Assembly: GCA_000469685.2 (NCBI GenBank)
Contig: LS997565.1
Location: 8,443,005 to 8,507,004, forward strand
Reading direction: 5' to 3'
DNA length: 64,000 bases
Source of the DNA: Haemonchus contortus
Taxonomy: Eukaryota > Nematoda > Chromadorea > Rhabditida > Trichostrongylidae
Under the pieces are notes generated by a model. The model ran no database searches and had not been told where the DNA came from. It saw only the letters and a list, made by a program, of their open reading frames with translations. The position numbers were made by a program, and so were the translations under genes. Positions 1 through 13,500 of this stretch are shown one piece after another (position 1 is the stretch's first letter; each line of letters begins with the position of its first letter).

Positions 1-1200
1 GCTTTCAGAGCCTTCCTGCTTTGGACCTCCGAGTTCGAAATTCGCGTATGGGATGTCCCTCCGTTTGGAGCAAGTGAAACTTATAGGTCTATGCCTGTCT
101 CTCGAACTTATATTGGGAAGAAGATCATAGGGCCTCCCTCCACAGGTTCTACGATGCTCATAGTGGAAACGAAAGTCTCACAGTGGAAACGAAAGCGGGG
201 TTGAGATCTCGAAGGTCGGGAATGACTAAGCTTGAATGGCTTCATCCATTTATGGTGACCGTGGATTCATCGTTGCGCGTGAATCCTTTGGAGGGATGAA
301 CAATCAAAATGGTCCACTGAGCCCTTCACATAAACTTCTTGACCGATAGTGATGAACACCCCCGTGCAGCCTACCCGATGTCGCGCCTGGCGTGTCGTGG
401 AGACGGCGTCATCGGGGCAATTTCATCTCAGGTGCACCTGGTTTAATTCCATTCTCGCTCCCTCTCTCTCACACGCTACACGATTCAATTGATTGCGAGA
501 AGCTTTAACGGCGTAAAGCCCTTGCTCCTTCTCCACAAAGGGCTTTCGTTGACTGCTGCGGTCACAATCGGTGTTGGGCTTTATTTCGACGAATTTTTCT
601 CATTTCATTTTATTTCCTTTTAACAGCACTTCATCCATTTAGCGGTTGAACCCAAGATCGATAAGTCGACTATTGATTATTTCATCTTGTCAGTTGGTCT
701 CGTTCATTCGGGGGACCCGGATTTTGAATCCTCCGAAGCCCGTTAAGAGCCTTGATTGGCCATTATAGCGCATCTCATTGGCTATTTAGTATCTCAATAT
801 TACGATAGGGGGCGTGTCTAGACGAGAGATAACGGAGAGCTAAGAGGGTTCAGACGCGAAATCGCTTGGCCCGAATGCTTTTGCTTCCGTTTTTTTCGAG
901 AGAACTTCGATTTTCTTTTGCAGACCTGGATTTTCGGATTTTTTAAGATCCTTATGGCTTGGTATAGGTTCGGAATAGATACTTAGTAAGTTCCTTCATC
1001 ATGAAACTCATTGAGCTTTTTCCCATATTAGAGATGAGCTTTTCGAAGACTCTTTAGGATACGCCTTTCTTCTCATAGACATGATGCCATGCAGAAGTTG
1101 GCTTGCATTTCGGCTGTTCTAGTTGTGAACGTCAGGATCATTTGTTGTTTACTTTATTTATTTATTTACCACCGATTGTCAATTGAGATTTACTTCAATT
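1..1200. other. intergenic, no supported gene
   Basis: A reading frame is open from base 1 to a stop at 202-204, but it has no recognisable motif and may only be chance. I see no RNA gene or element in the rest. Confidence 0.4.
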
Positions 1201-1479
1201 GGTGGAGGTGCTGCAGTGCCAGGTGATTACCCACCACATGGCTCGGTGACTGAATCCCGGAACGATTCTCGCCTCGGCCAACCAAGCTTTCCTTTGATTA
1301 ATTGGTACCAGACTCGTCTGGAAGGATAAAAACACTGACTTATACATTGGCTGGCCACCGCAAATCCTGTCATGGACCTTATACACATTCAAACACCTGT
1401 TACTGAATAGGAACCTAACACAGAGGCGCATTCCTAAAACGGGATCGATTAACGCCAGAAGCTTTATTCTTATCCTTTA
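1201..1479 (+). repeat. tRNA-derived SINE-like element, copy 1
   Basis: A 280-base copy of a dispersed family found about twelve times in this window. It opens with a box-A-like stretch (GGTGGAGGTGCTGCAGTG), has a box-B-like stretch (GACTGAATCCCGG), then the family landmarks GGCCAACCAAGC, GGATAAAAACACTGAC, GGCCACCGCAA, GGCGCATTCC and GATTAACGCCAGAAGC, and ends in a TCTTATCCTTTA tail. The internal Pol III promoter layout is inferred from box spacing. No coding potential is claimed. Confidence 0.7.
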
Positions 1480-1982
1480 TTTAGCTCTCATGAGGGATCC
1501 TTATGTAAATTGAGTTTTGGAACTTGTTTTCTGTTTTTTTTTTCGAAAATACCCTTCAAAATTCTTTTCAGTGAAAAATTCTTTTCCTTTTCCCTGTCGA
1601 ACATGCATTATATTCACATGAAACTCTTCATTCCCAACAGGAAAAACAATTGGGCTCCCCACCTTTCATCAACGTTCTAGCGATCTGAATAGGTACTACC
1701 ATGCCGATCCCAATGAAAGTATGCATTGCTCGGGATCCCTGGCAAGACGGTATTAGAAGTTATCAAACATAGGCGTTTCTGTGGGTTCAAGGTAACCGGA
1801 TAAAAGACTGGGGTGATCTCCCAGGGTTGAAATTAGCTAAGGGCCCTGAGTTCCCAAACCTGCAACTAGGCCACTTTTCAATTGTGTTCTCATTTCGACC
1901 TCTATCATGTCCACCCTCAAAACAGCCAAAAATATTAAGTATTAGGCTGGGAGTGCTATCATGTCCCTTAGTTACAGTTGAG

Positions 1983-2001
1983 CCCCCCCCCCCCCCCCCC
2001 C
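1983..2001. repeat. poly-C tract, 19 bases
   Basis: An uninterrupted run of 19 C on the plus strand in an intergenic stretch. It is a simple repeat and probably length-variable. Confidence 0.9.
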
Positions 2002-2713
2002 ACTGCTCCCATGATGTCACCCTTAATACCGGAATCTTTTCAAAAAAAAAACCGAATTGGCATCGCTCCAGCGGGAGAGCCGTCTGGAAAGCTTCTTCAA
2101 GTGTGTTCGCTACTCTTTCGTTGACATTATGACTTCGATGAGGGGGCGTGGCAGCTCGACGATTCCAGGCAGTTGTTCGGGGCGACGGCAGAATTTTCCA
2201 TATCGATCGCACAATCCCGTAGCGACCGTTTCCACTGAATCTACCGTAACTTCACAGCAACCTTTTTTTCAAACACGCAACTTTTTCGAGCAGTTACTGT
2301 AAAACTAGTTCGGACATCTATTTACTTCGATTGAACTGATTTACTTTACAATCTGATCTGAGCTGTCAAATCGATGCACTTTTCGAGTTTATGGTAATTT
2401 TTAATTACTTTACTTGGGTTTATTGATTAACCTTAGCTAACCACGTGATAATGGGTGATAGGCAAGATTTTGTGAATAACTACATTGACGACTGTGAAGC
2501 TGGAAGCTATTAGTTTCCTATTTTAGACCATTGCCATGAGTCACTGATGACTGGTCTAGCAACATTTTTCACTTGTCCTGTTGTGATTCTTTCGGTATGC
2601 CGTATGCCATATTAAAGTAGGGACGTCGTGAGAATACGTGGCTCATCCTCAAAGCTTGTTGATTGATTTTATTGACTGCTTCGTTTTTCGTCTGCTGAAG
2701 CTATCTTTCTACA

Positions 2714-2835
<122 letters not shown>

Positions 2836-4498
2836 ACTATCTGCTGCTAGACGGCCTACGGATTGTCTTTTACGACAGAATGACTGTTAATGCCCTCAAG
2901 AAAGCTGTTGGGCAGTGATCTGCTCTCACATTGGCGCTGTTTGCTTTAAATGGCGATTTGAGAGGTTTTTCTCCGGCCCGATCAGAATGGATTGAGGTAT
3001 GGAACATGCAACAAGTTCTGCTCAGCGCTACTTTCCGTTGGTACGATCACATTCCTTCCCTTCCCTACCCTTCCTCCTCAATGCCAACCCGACTGTATGC
3101 CCAATGATTTGGTATAGTGAACCAAACAATTAGTTGGTAACGGTTCTTTCCTTTAAGCAGGTGCATTCCGACAGCTTGGGTGTTGAAAACCGAGAGGTGG
3201 AAGGACGGTTGCTGAGTTGATTGTGACCACATAATAACAGCTGATATTATTGAATTAAGAACATAAAATGGGTTCCGTACAATTGAGGACAGGCAGCGAG
3301 TGCATGGCGACCCACAAGCAGAATAGCACGTCCTATATGTATTAGACACATGGAAATCTCTCCCATAGCAAAAATGTCGATCCCGAAATTTCTGTGATGT
3401 GTAGGAAGGACCTGGTGACAATTTGCCCGGGAAAGAGTGCCGCAACCAGCTCACCCCACGTTCTTTGGCATCGCCTGGGGTGCTTCGCAGACTACGCTCG
3501 ATATGCTTGTCACGAGGTTTTTGCGATCCTGCCTAAGACGGGAATGCGCCTGCGCTACGAACCTGCGCTTGTCACCATGACATTCCTGATAAGACGACAT
3601 TACCTACCTTGCACTGTTCTATCGTTTCCTCCGTCTCCGTCATTATTACATCCAGATGACACCTTCTGTCTCCTGTGCGTTCACTAGATAGTGAAAGAAC
3701 AGCGAATGAAATGAATGGCGAGACGTGATCGAAAAAAAAAAAAACCTCCCCGGCATCAAAGTGATAGTTGAAGATGCTGTAGATATATTGAAATGGAGAC
3801 AGCTAACAGGAGGAGCCTGCGACGGTGCAGGATTAACGTTCGGGAGGAGAAGAAGAATAACTTGGCAACGGATACGCAGAGATCGGGGAAGGTGAAAAGG
3901 TGGGTGGAATAGCCCGTCCAATGTTGTGCAAGCAGGTGCATCGACGGCCATTGCGGTTACAGAAGTCGTCGGCGTCACAGTTAAGGGACATTCGGCTTGC
4001 AAAAGGGATAGCCCTCATACCACAAACTCGCACTATTACTTCAAATCAATTCGAATCAAAAGCATATTTCGGAAGCACCTGCTAAGGATCTTGGAGGATT
4101 ATTTATATTTCGATCTTTCTGAGTAAGAATCCCTGCTTTTTTGGTTTTCCCATGAGAAACTAACACCTGCCTAGGGCTGGTATGAAGAAATGCGCGTATA
4201 GTATTAGACGGTCGGACGGCTATTCTATTACCTCCAGAGCATTCGCATTTTTCTCTCGGAAAACACTGTTGACGTTTCACATGAGGAGCCAACTAAGTAT
4301 GTATAGATATTCGAATGTTCCCCGCCAAGATTCTTTGCTAGTTGTCTCGGCTTTTTAACTTTTTATAGTGATCTCCTCAGGCACTTGCCCGGAACAATGC
4401 GAATGTCATTGATTGGATACTGTATATTCCTGATCCAAAACCGCCGGCTTTTCCCATACTGTTCGTGTGTGGAGCACTAAGATTTATTTATGAGTAAT

Positions 4499-4648
4499 TC
4501 GAGTGCTGGATCGATACTCGCCCGGCAAACCAAGCCCTTCATTGGATAATCCACAAATGTACTCGTTCAGAGCGTCACTACGAAACCGAATGGAAGTTGA
4601 ATGTTGGGGCGCATCCCAAGTAATGCGATTGACTATTTCTAGCAGACT
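4499..4648 (+). repeat. SINE-like element, degraded copy
   Basis: It keeps the family landmarks GGATCGATACTCGCCCGGC, AAACCAAGCCCTTCATTGG and GGGGCGCATCCCAAG followed by GATTGACTA, but the first third with box A is missing. Assignment rests on order and spacing of these motifs. Confidence 0.5.
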
Positions 4649-6894
4649 TGGACTCGGAAAAGGGATCTTAAATGCCATCAAAACCCTATTTCGGAGCATT
4701 TCTGTAGTGCTAGCATGTTTTTGCTTTATTTATGTTTACGTGTCTGGTTATCTGGACTGTTGAGCCTGCCCCACAACCATCATGTTCCCACCCCACTTCT
4801 CTACATTAAAAAGATTTCGAATAGTTTGAGAAACACAGTTGGAGAAACGAAATCTCTGCGAGTAACCCTGTTAGGACTTGTGGGTGAGGAAAGTTACCGC
4901 GACAACGGCATTGAGGGGTTTGCTCCGCACACACTCCGTCGGTGAAAAATTGAGTATTGATGCTGAAAAACGATGAAGAAAAGTTTGAAGGAAGTTGAGC
5001 CAACCCTGAGCCACTGAAAAATTCGTCGGAAAATTTTGGATTTTTTTCTTGCCATTCCAGGCAGGTAGTTTTCCATATGAGGAGCGGAATGATCATGAAC
5101 GTTGGGGTGGATGTGCGTGATGTGCACTTTTTCTAATTTGCACGCCAATTCGTGTAATTAAACATCATGGGAAGCATGTGGGCGCTTTTGTTGACATGAG
5201 AATGGGATAGGGGGTGGTAAGGGGTGGTGTGAATTGTGATTCCAAACACAGAATGATCTTTCGAGTATCTTCTCGTTATTTTATAAGTCATTGCATCTCG
5301 GAGATGACCCTTTCCGATCCTACCGGGTAGAAAAAAATTATTCTTCGATCAGGAGTTGTTCTTGAAGAAACAGAAACACGGTAGTTCATGAAGGCTTAGG
5401 TTGCCCATGCCCGTAATACGTCATGTCCCTTGAAATTGTTCCGCGTTCGATCTGCTAGAGGTTTCTGCAGGGCAGCATTCCAAGAAGGTTCTCAATGTCA
5501 TGATTCTATGGCAACGGCGCCCTGGTTAGGCTGAGTTTTCTGAATCTTCGAGTAGTGAAAGACAATGGGGTAATGTAAATTCATGGCATGGAGAGCTCAA
5601 AAAAGTAAAAATAAATCTTGTCGATCGCTTACTGTGAGGTTTGTTTGCTTGTTTTTTGTTTGTTCAGACGCTACATAAGGTAGACGTGAGAAACGAACAA
5701 CAGGTTCGTCTGGGACTTCCACCGAGTCGTCATATAACCTTTACTACCCAGGTGTATTGCCTTCACCTTTTGATCCAAATCGAGCTTGAGAATTCTGATT
5801 GATATCTCACTATTACTTTGAGAGAGGACGATTACCAGTTCAGCCAACCTTATCAGTTTTCGACAGGATCGCTTGATTTCTACTTGACCGATAGGCTATT
5901 GGCAACCTTTTAGCACCAATGCTCGCCTACCTCAAAATACGGTAGTCCGGTAGAATCAGGTGCTACCGTACATGACGTATTAGATATACAAGACAATATG
6001 AATGCCCAGAAGATTGAAGAAGATCGCGCCAGTCGGGGCTTCCTTAAGAGATTTTCAAGATGACGTAGAATGGTCGAGAAAGGAAGGCGAGTTCAGAGAT
6101 CATATGTCCTTTCACGTATGATCCCGAAACGGTCAAGGAACGAGCATACCTTTCTCAATTGATTTTCAGTATGAAAAACATAAAAATAGATTTCGGCACA
6201 ATGCTGTTTACTGAATCTGTTTCCGAACCACGTGACAGTACGCAAAATCGATATTAGTGCACGTATCCGATGTCAATGATAGGTACTCCCCAGCGGAGTG
6301 CGAATGCAGGACAAATGGCACCTTTAAAGTATAAATGGTTAGGGGGTCAAATCCTGTTTGACTTGAAATGACAGAACTATGTAGTATAAGACTCCTTAAA
6401 GAGATTGAGGCCTTCGCAGGTTTTGAGGCCTGTGACGCATTCAAATACTTCAACACTTCGTAGGGAAAGGCAAGCACATGGCGCGCTCTGTTCATTGCTC
6501 GTACGTTTGTCTTTCTTAATTTTCAAAGTTGTATGTGCTTCAACCGGTACCTTTAGAAGACTTTCTACTTCTTATTCGCTCTAATATAATACTAATCGTT
6601 CAGTGCTTTCGATAGTCTTCTAAGCAAGGACATCACTCTTTGCTAGCATTACCGTACGTTTTCGGACTAAATTTTTCTCGAACGCGTCTTTTTCCCACGC
6701 TCCTTTTTGTTCCTTATTTTGTCTGAATTTCTTTCAAAATTTAGTGAAAGCGATATCGCTACAAAAATCCGATCGCAGTGGATTTGAATGGGAGCGCTAG
6801 CCTCCCGGCACAAAACTGAGCCACGAGGCGACGGAGTCCAGGTCAGTACGTAGTACCGGTCCCTTACAGAAATCTTCTACTCCTTCTCATTTCA

Positions 6895-7470
6895 CATTTT
6901 CCTAATCATCTGTATATATATTCCACTTTACGTCTGAGGTTGAGTCGCTTAGTCCGACCATCACTCAATTTTTGCATACTTTCTCCTACTGTCTCCTATT
7001 GTTGTCTTTCCGTTCTTCACCCCTCTACCCAGGGAAATTCATGTTTCCTACCCCGATTTTCCTATTTTTTCAAACTTCTTTTCTCACTTCCTTACGAGAT
7101 TTCATTGACTGCTTACTCTTTTTACTGCCTACTCCCATTTTTACTGCCATTTTTCTTCATTCTCCACTGTAATCTACTTGTATCCTTCCGCGTTTTCTCT
7201 CTGGCCATCATCTGTTCTGGCACCAGTAATTCTTATCCTACCTTTCCTTCTGTTTCTATTCCCGAACTTCTCCATGTCCCATATCCACTCCATGTTCAAT
7301 CCATCAGCCCCCATCCTTGTTATTTCATTTTCATTTTTCTTTTCACTTTTTTTGTCGTTTTCACACTTTGTCTTATTTCTTACATCATTCTGAGCTTCCA
7401 GCATCTGTTTTCGTCACTGCTCACAATGTACTTTTGAGCTTCACAATACTATTCTTTTTAACAAAAAAAT
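6895..7470 (+). other. pyrimidine-rich tract upstream of the TRPV start
   Basis: Nearly 600 bases are dominated by C and T on the plus strand, with many TTTTCC, TTCTTT and CTCC runs. A frame stays open through most of it (6940-7437) and translates to a Phe/Leu/Ser/Pro-rich, membrane-like peptide. That is expected from any pyrimidine tract, so it is not called as a gene. The end of the tract lies next to the putative 3' splice site at 7485/7486. Confidence 0.6.
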
Positions 7471-7479
7471 TCTGAAATC

Positions 7480-7486
7480 CAACAGG
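7480..7486 (+). promoter_or_regulatory. candidate trans-splice (SL) acceptor of the TRPV gene
   Basis: The sequence TCCAACAG before GGAAAAGG lies 33 bases upstream of the chosen ATG and follows a long pyrimidine tract. With no upstream exon that fits, this is a candidate outron acceptor for spliced-leader addition. This is inference from nematode biology, since no transcript is available. Confidence 0.4.
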
Positions 7487-7518
7487 GAAAAGGAAATTCT
7501 AGCAATCAACAGAAAACG

Positions 7519-10500
7519 ATGGAAATCAATAAATCGATTTTTCAGTTGGCCTTCGATCCAGACGAGAAGTGGAGTAATCTATATCGAGAACGTGAGAAGA
7601 ATCACCTTTATAAATGGGTTGGCGTAAGAAAAGGTAGGTCCATACAAGGAATATTTTTACTTCAAAATTTCTGGATGCCTTAATAACAGAGCCGCTAAGC
7701 CTAAGGAGTCAGCCTTTCCTTCCCTGAAGGGCCATTGGCTTGAACCGATTTTGTTGGAACAGTACATCAAATTATTGTAAATGGCTGTACGAGTTGTTAG
7801 GATGCCTCACCTCCTTGGCAATCACCTGCAACATTCCAGAAAGAAGTGAAATATGTGGCGCATCTATGAAGTAATCGATATCGCGTGGTACTTCCCCCAT
7901 GGTAGCTACCCCCTAGTGTTTTTCCGTAAAGTCTCACATTTCCATATGGCTAATAAGATATGTCGTCATAGTTTCATGAATTCAATTTCGCATTGTCACC
8001 GCCTTACAGCACTGACGGCTTGTTACTATTGGTTACCCAAGACGAGGCGCACCCGTTCCAACAGCAGCACAAACACGACGGCAAAGTGAATCAGGGTACC
8101 ACGGCGGGGGAGACACTATGATATTAGGTTCAGTTTCAGGGTACTGAACATATCCCACCAATAGCGGGACCCTCTAATACCTCTACCATGAATGAACACT
8201 GTCAAAGAGGATAAGGGCATGCCTTCCTGGTACATCTGGTTTCTAGTCCGGCCAAGCGTTCCTGGTACATCGTACAGACCTGGTCCGAGTTAAGCAATCC
8301 CACTTCTCTAAAAAATTTTCTGACATAAACTGGATTGGATCTAGGGTTTGGCTAGGGGTAAAGTGGTACTGATGCGATGGGGCCATAATGACTGCACCAC
8401 AGTGACCGGTAGGAAGGCGAACTTCTTCCGGTACTGGGTTTCAATCGAACTCTCATTTAAGGGGGGAAGGTAAGGAAAGCGAGTGGGGAATAAATCGCTC
8501 AAGTAGGAGAGGTTCAAGAAAAAGACGAGCCATATATAGACAAATAGCTGAGGCTTCTAGTCCCTCGTCGACCCACTGCGACTTGCATTTGATCGACATG
8601 AAGGCTGTTTATTGATTGGATGTGTTTATCGATTGATGAGATGTCTTTCAGGAGGAGAACTCATCAGTATCTATGAAAGAGACGGTGAAGATGGTGTACT
8701 GAAGTTTGCCGACGAAAAAATGACATCGATGTTGTACAGTGAAGGACGTGAACCGCAGCTGATTAAAGTCCAGGACTATGTGAAATGGAAGAAGGGAGTG
8801 GTAAGTGACTCTCCGATAATTTTTAGGACCTAACGTCCCTCTATGGCTGAAATCCGTCTGAAACGATACCCTGTGGTCATCCTCCAGCTAGATCCTTCAA
8901 GTTCCCCTAACTCTCCCCATGTTGTTGAGCGGGGAGCCATCTTGATCCATATTTTGAATATGTTTCGAGGGGTCTGCTGTCATCATGAATTAAGACCGCC
9001 CTCCTGGTTTACCCGAATAAGACTCTTCTGCGTTCGAAACACTCTTCAGTGATGCACTATGATGACCATGTCATTACAGAACGTGCAACTTGGTCTCAAC
9101 GATGTGAACGGCTTGGACATGCAGGAGACCAAGTTCAAGGAACACTATGCTCTGTGGAAATTGAATAAACGAGGTGTCGATGGCGAGAACATTATTCATT
9201 TGCTACTTAATCGGTAAGTCTTTATGCATGGGTGAGACAATTTCCTCCACTAAATAAATAAACAAATAATCAAATAAATTAGCAGCCACTAGTTATTGCC
9301 TTTCTATAGTACCCAAATCTTACATTTATGATGTCTCGGGCACATACGGGATCCGTCCCAAATCGCTCTTTCCACATCCCCGACAGAAATCGCTGTGGGA
9401 TCAAATGGCTCTCTCACATCCTAGAGCGACCTCTGACTGTGATGTGAGCCGAGGGATCTGAGATGGATTCTCTGGGTTACTGGGATTTTCTGGACTGCAA
9501 TACTGTTGTCGAGATACAGTTGCTACCAAGATTTTCCATCAGCTGGGATTGTATGCTATTCGGTGTGATTGAGAAGAAACCTCTCTATAGTCTAACGAAT
9601 GTTCACAACTACAGAATATGTCCAGTACCCCACGACGGCATTTGCTTTGTTTCAGGGAGGAGCAGGTGTGCTATGAGATTGCCCGTATTCTGCTCAAACG
9701 CTATCCGGGCTTAGCCAATGACATCTACATGGGTGATGAGATGTTTGGTAAGATTTTTTTCTCATTATCATTACCGTTTTGATAATTATTTGGATGGGAG
9801 TTTGTTCCCATGTTGTTATGATTAGTCCCTCTCGGCCAAGGAATGCCCATGGAAGACTAGGGATTACTGGTTCAGGTCAATCGGCTTTGCATTTGGCGAT
9901 TGTCCACGATGACTATGAGACGGTTCAACTGCTTCTAAACAACAACGCCGATGTGAGTGCCCGAGCTTGCGGGAACTTCTTTCTACCCGAAGACTTCAAG
10001 GCAACCAACAAAGTTACTGACTATCAAGGTAGGCTTTGATTTCGTCGGAGGACGATGGATCTTGGGCGAATGCCAAATAGAGGCAGATTGCTTGGGTAAA
10101 TCACTTCGATAATCTGTTTTACCTTAGGTTACGCCTACTACGGAGAGTACCCGCTCGCTTTTGCTGCCTGTTTCGCCAACAAGGACATCTACGATCTACT
10201 GATACAGCATGGAGCCAATCCAAATCTACAGGACTCCTTTGGCAATACCATACTTCATATGTGTGTCATCAGCTACAGCAGTGTCAGTTTATAGTCAATC
10301 TATTTGTAATTTGTGTTTACGATTCCAGTAAAAAAACCAGTAAATGAAAACCCGCACTTTATCAATCGATAAAGTCCAACATCGAATTTTTTCATTTACT
10401 TGGGTTTGGATTCGCTTTGAAGAACCAGGAAGAAGTAAAAACTCAGGGAAAGATTTGAAAATTTGATGGGATGAGTATATGGAGTTTCCAGAGCCTTGTT

Positions 10501-13500
10501 TAACCCATTGCTTACCGCAGTGTTTTGCGCTAGCTGCCGCATATGGCCGCCGTTTCCTTCAAAATCGACACTGGCGACGTGGTTCACAGCGTGCAGCACG
10601 CAGTCACCCAGAGCGTTTGTTTGAGCGAATCGGAATAATGGGCTGTTCGAACTTTATTAAAACTCTAGAGTGATTTTGGACGAAAATGCGGACGCGCAGA
10701 GGTAGAGGAGCGTGCTTCACCATGTGCAGCACGCGGTACGCAATGGGTTAAGCTTACTCCATCAGCGGTTTGAGAACAACTTGATGCTTGTAACTACCGT
10801 AACCCTTAGGACACCGTAATCCTTGTATTACAGTCGATGTACTCATATGCTGTACGACATTGGGCAAAGCCGGCTGATCCACATGTGGTTAACTACGCGG
10901 GTCTTACTCCATTGACTCTGGCCACTAAACTCGGCCGAAAGCATATCTTCGAAGAAATGTTGGAGTTGATGAAAGTGGTAAGTTCGGATGCATAAAGGTC
11001 ATTGTCCCACATTGGAAATCCGTAAAATTCAAGCTGATCATTCAGGAATTCTGGCGTTTCTCCGATATGACCTGTTCGGCTTATCCGCTTAACACCTTGG
11101 ACACTATACAACCAGACGGATCAACGAGTAGGTTTCCATAGTCATGGATGGAACCGCTGGATGTAACTAAACAGTCAAAGTTTAAAAATAATTCATCAAA
11201 AAAGAGAAACTTACCTGCGCAAGAGCATTAATAAAAGCACAAAACCAAACGTGATCTTTCCATAGGCTGTGTATATGGTGCGCGCCACTTGACGCGAACG
11301 TTGACCGCGTAGCGGCCGCGCGCATACATTTGCACGGCTTTTTTGCCGAGGCAATAAAACTTTCTCCAGGGCTCGATTAGTCTCCGGCTTAATTCTTTCC
11401 TAACATTATAATTTTTTCTCTGAAATTTCAACAATGTCAAGCAAAAATTAATTTTTCTAGACTACGATTCTGCTCTGATGACCGTCATTAATGGCAGTAC
11501 AGCCGAACATTTGGACATGATCGGTAGTGAGGTGATTCAGCGTTTACTCGCCGACAAATGGAAAGCATTTGCAATGGTATGTAGCTTTTGTCACGTACAT
11601 GCTCGTCCTTTCTCACAATTAATCCGTAATTACGGAGGGCTTGCCGACATTCTGAGAAAACCCAACTGAATTACTTCCTATAAGACAGCAGTTCTGGAAT
11701 TCATAGAATTTGCATAGGAGGGAATAAGCCCACATAGGAGTAATCAGTTATTCCAAAATGCGCCATGCACCTGGACGTTGCTCAGAACGATGGGAGCCTT
11801 TGAGTGTATCAAAGTTTCTGTGTCCCTACACATATGCCTAAAAACCGATTTAATAAAGAATAAGGAGGGAGGGGAATGAGAAGCGACATTGGGACAGGAT
11901 TTGGTCCTTAAACTATTTAGTAATTGATAGTCTACCCTTAGAGCCCACCCGAAAGGGTTGAATCAGGAAATTCCTCGACTACTGCGGTGAGCCTTCTGGG
12001 AGGTTTGAAATTTTTTAAAGGAATAAACGATAGCAAAAACTCGAAAATATTGCCACTATTTTCCAACTAAGCTCAAGGTTAGAAGCCAGAGAAGCAGAGC
12101 ACACTCTACTTTCCTGCAAATGCCGCGCGGCAAGATCAAGGCTCTTTATCTTTCATTCCTTAAGCACCCTTTGGAAAAACAAAACTGATCACTCAAGCTC
12201 ATAGAGTAGAGCCTTTTTTAGTGATAAACATAATACTATCGTAACAAAGGTCAATCAATAAAATCGGTATTCCAGCGGAAGCTAATCGAACGTCTGGCTT
12301 TGCTCATCATTCAGTTGATAACCTTGTCAATTGTCGTATATGTGCGACCAACAGAAGTCAAACGTCTGTATATGAATGAACCCGAATGGGATGACTGGGT
12401 GAGTTTTTTAAGCTCCCACTGAGCACGTGCCCGCAAATTTGGGGTGGCTGTAACTCAAGAAGAGGCCCACTCGCTCGTGCTATTTATGTGTTATAAATGC
12501 GAGCGGTTGCGCTGCAGTCGATTTGATTGTGCCTGCTTTCTTTGCGAGTGACAATGCTGAATTTTTTTTTGAATTTCAAAATTTTTTTTCACCAAATCGC
12601 TTAAAATCTACCTTTAGCTACAGCATGCAGTTTTCATACGTCAAAGCCTCATTTGAACTGGTCCTTTTCAGATTCGTACTATTTGTGAAATATTAACTAT
12701 TTTAAACTGTGTATTCTTTGTATTTTTTCAACAATTGGGAGAGCTTCGTACTCAAGGATTAACCGGGTATTTTAGGAACTTGGTACGTTTATCGATTACC
12801 ACCTTAACGAAATGGTTGCACGTGTTTTATCGATTATCAACACATTTTCAGAAAACGGTTCCAGCAAAAGCAGTATTTTGTGTAGCTAACATTTGTATAC
12901 TATTGTGTATACCATTTCGTATACTTAAACTTCATGAACTTGAAGAGGCTCTGTTCGTGTTCGCCTTGCCTGGTTCATGGATATTTCTGCTCTTTTTTGC
13001 TAGGTGAGCTTTTTCATAAAGCCAAAAAGAAACAGCTGATAGCTCAGTGGCAAATGGCTATTATTATTATTATTACCGATTATTATTACTATTATTATAA
13101 TTAATATTATTATTATTATCTCATTCCAGAAGTGCCAAACTTACCGGTCCGTTTGTGCAAATGATCTACAGTATGATTGCTGGTGACATGATGCGGTTCG
13201 CTATCATTTCAGCCATCTTCCTCATATCATTCTCTCAAGGTTTGTTTGCCACCAATTTATTCGGGCCTTGAAATACGATCAGCATAAATCGATTTATCGA
13301 TTTTCTATAAATGGGATCAATAGTAAGTGTAAGGGGGAAGGCTCCGAGTACAACAATTCCTGAACAATCATTGTGGCATGCAGTTCAAGCTTCTAGTCAT
13401 CAACGCTGCATTCAACCTTCCCCAACATTATTTAGATTTCAATGATTCACTTGTTAATGTACCGTACATCCGCTACCGTAACCGCACTGAAATCATTTCA

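Larger units (their letters stand above)
2836..7485. other. intergenic region upstream of the TRPV gene
   Basis: No exon chain with consistent phase could be built on either strand. It contains a worn SINE copy near 4499-4648, an ATGGCAAC X-box-like half site near 5508-5515, and a strongly pyrimidine-rich stretch at about 6895-7470. Distal regulatory DNA of the TRPV gene may lie here, which is inference. Confidence 0.5.

Noticed and set aside
1..204. Open frame from the window edge (AFRAFLLWTSEFEIRVWDVP...)
   Set aside because: Only 67 codons, no recognised motif, cut by the window edge. It cannot be told from chance.
6940..7437. 165-residue hydrophobic frame that looks like a membrane protein
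   Set aside because: It lies wholly in a pyrimidine-rich tract, where any frame gives Phe/Leu/Ser/Pro. No splice or family support.
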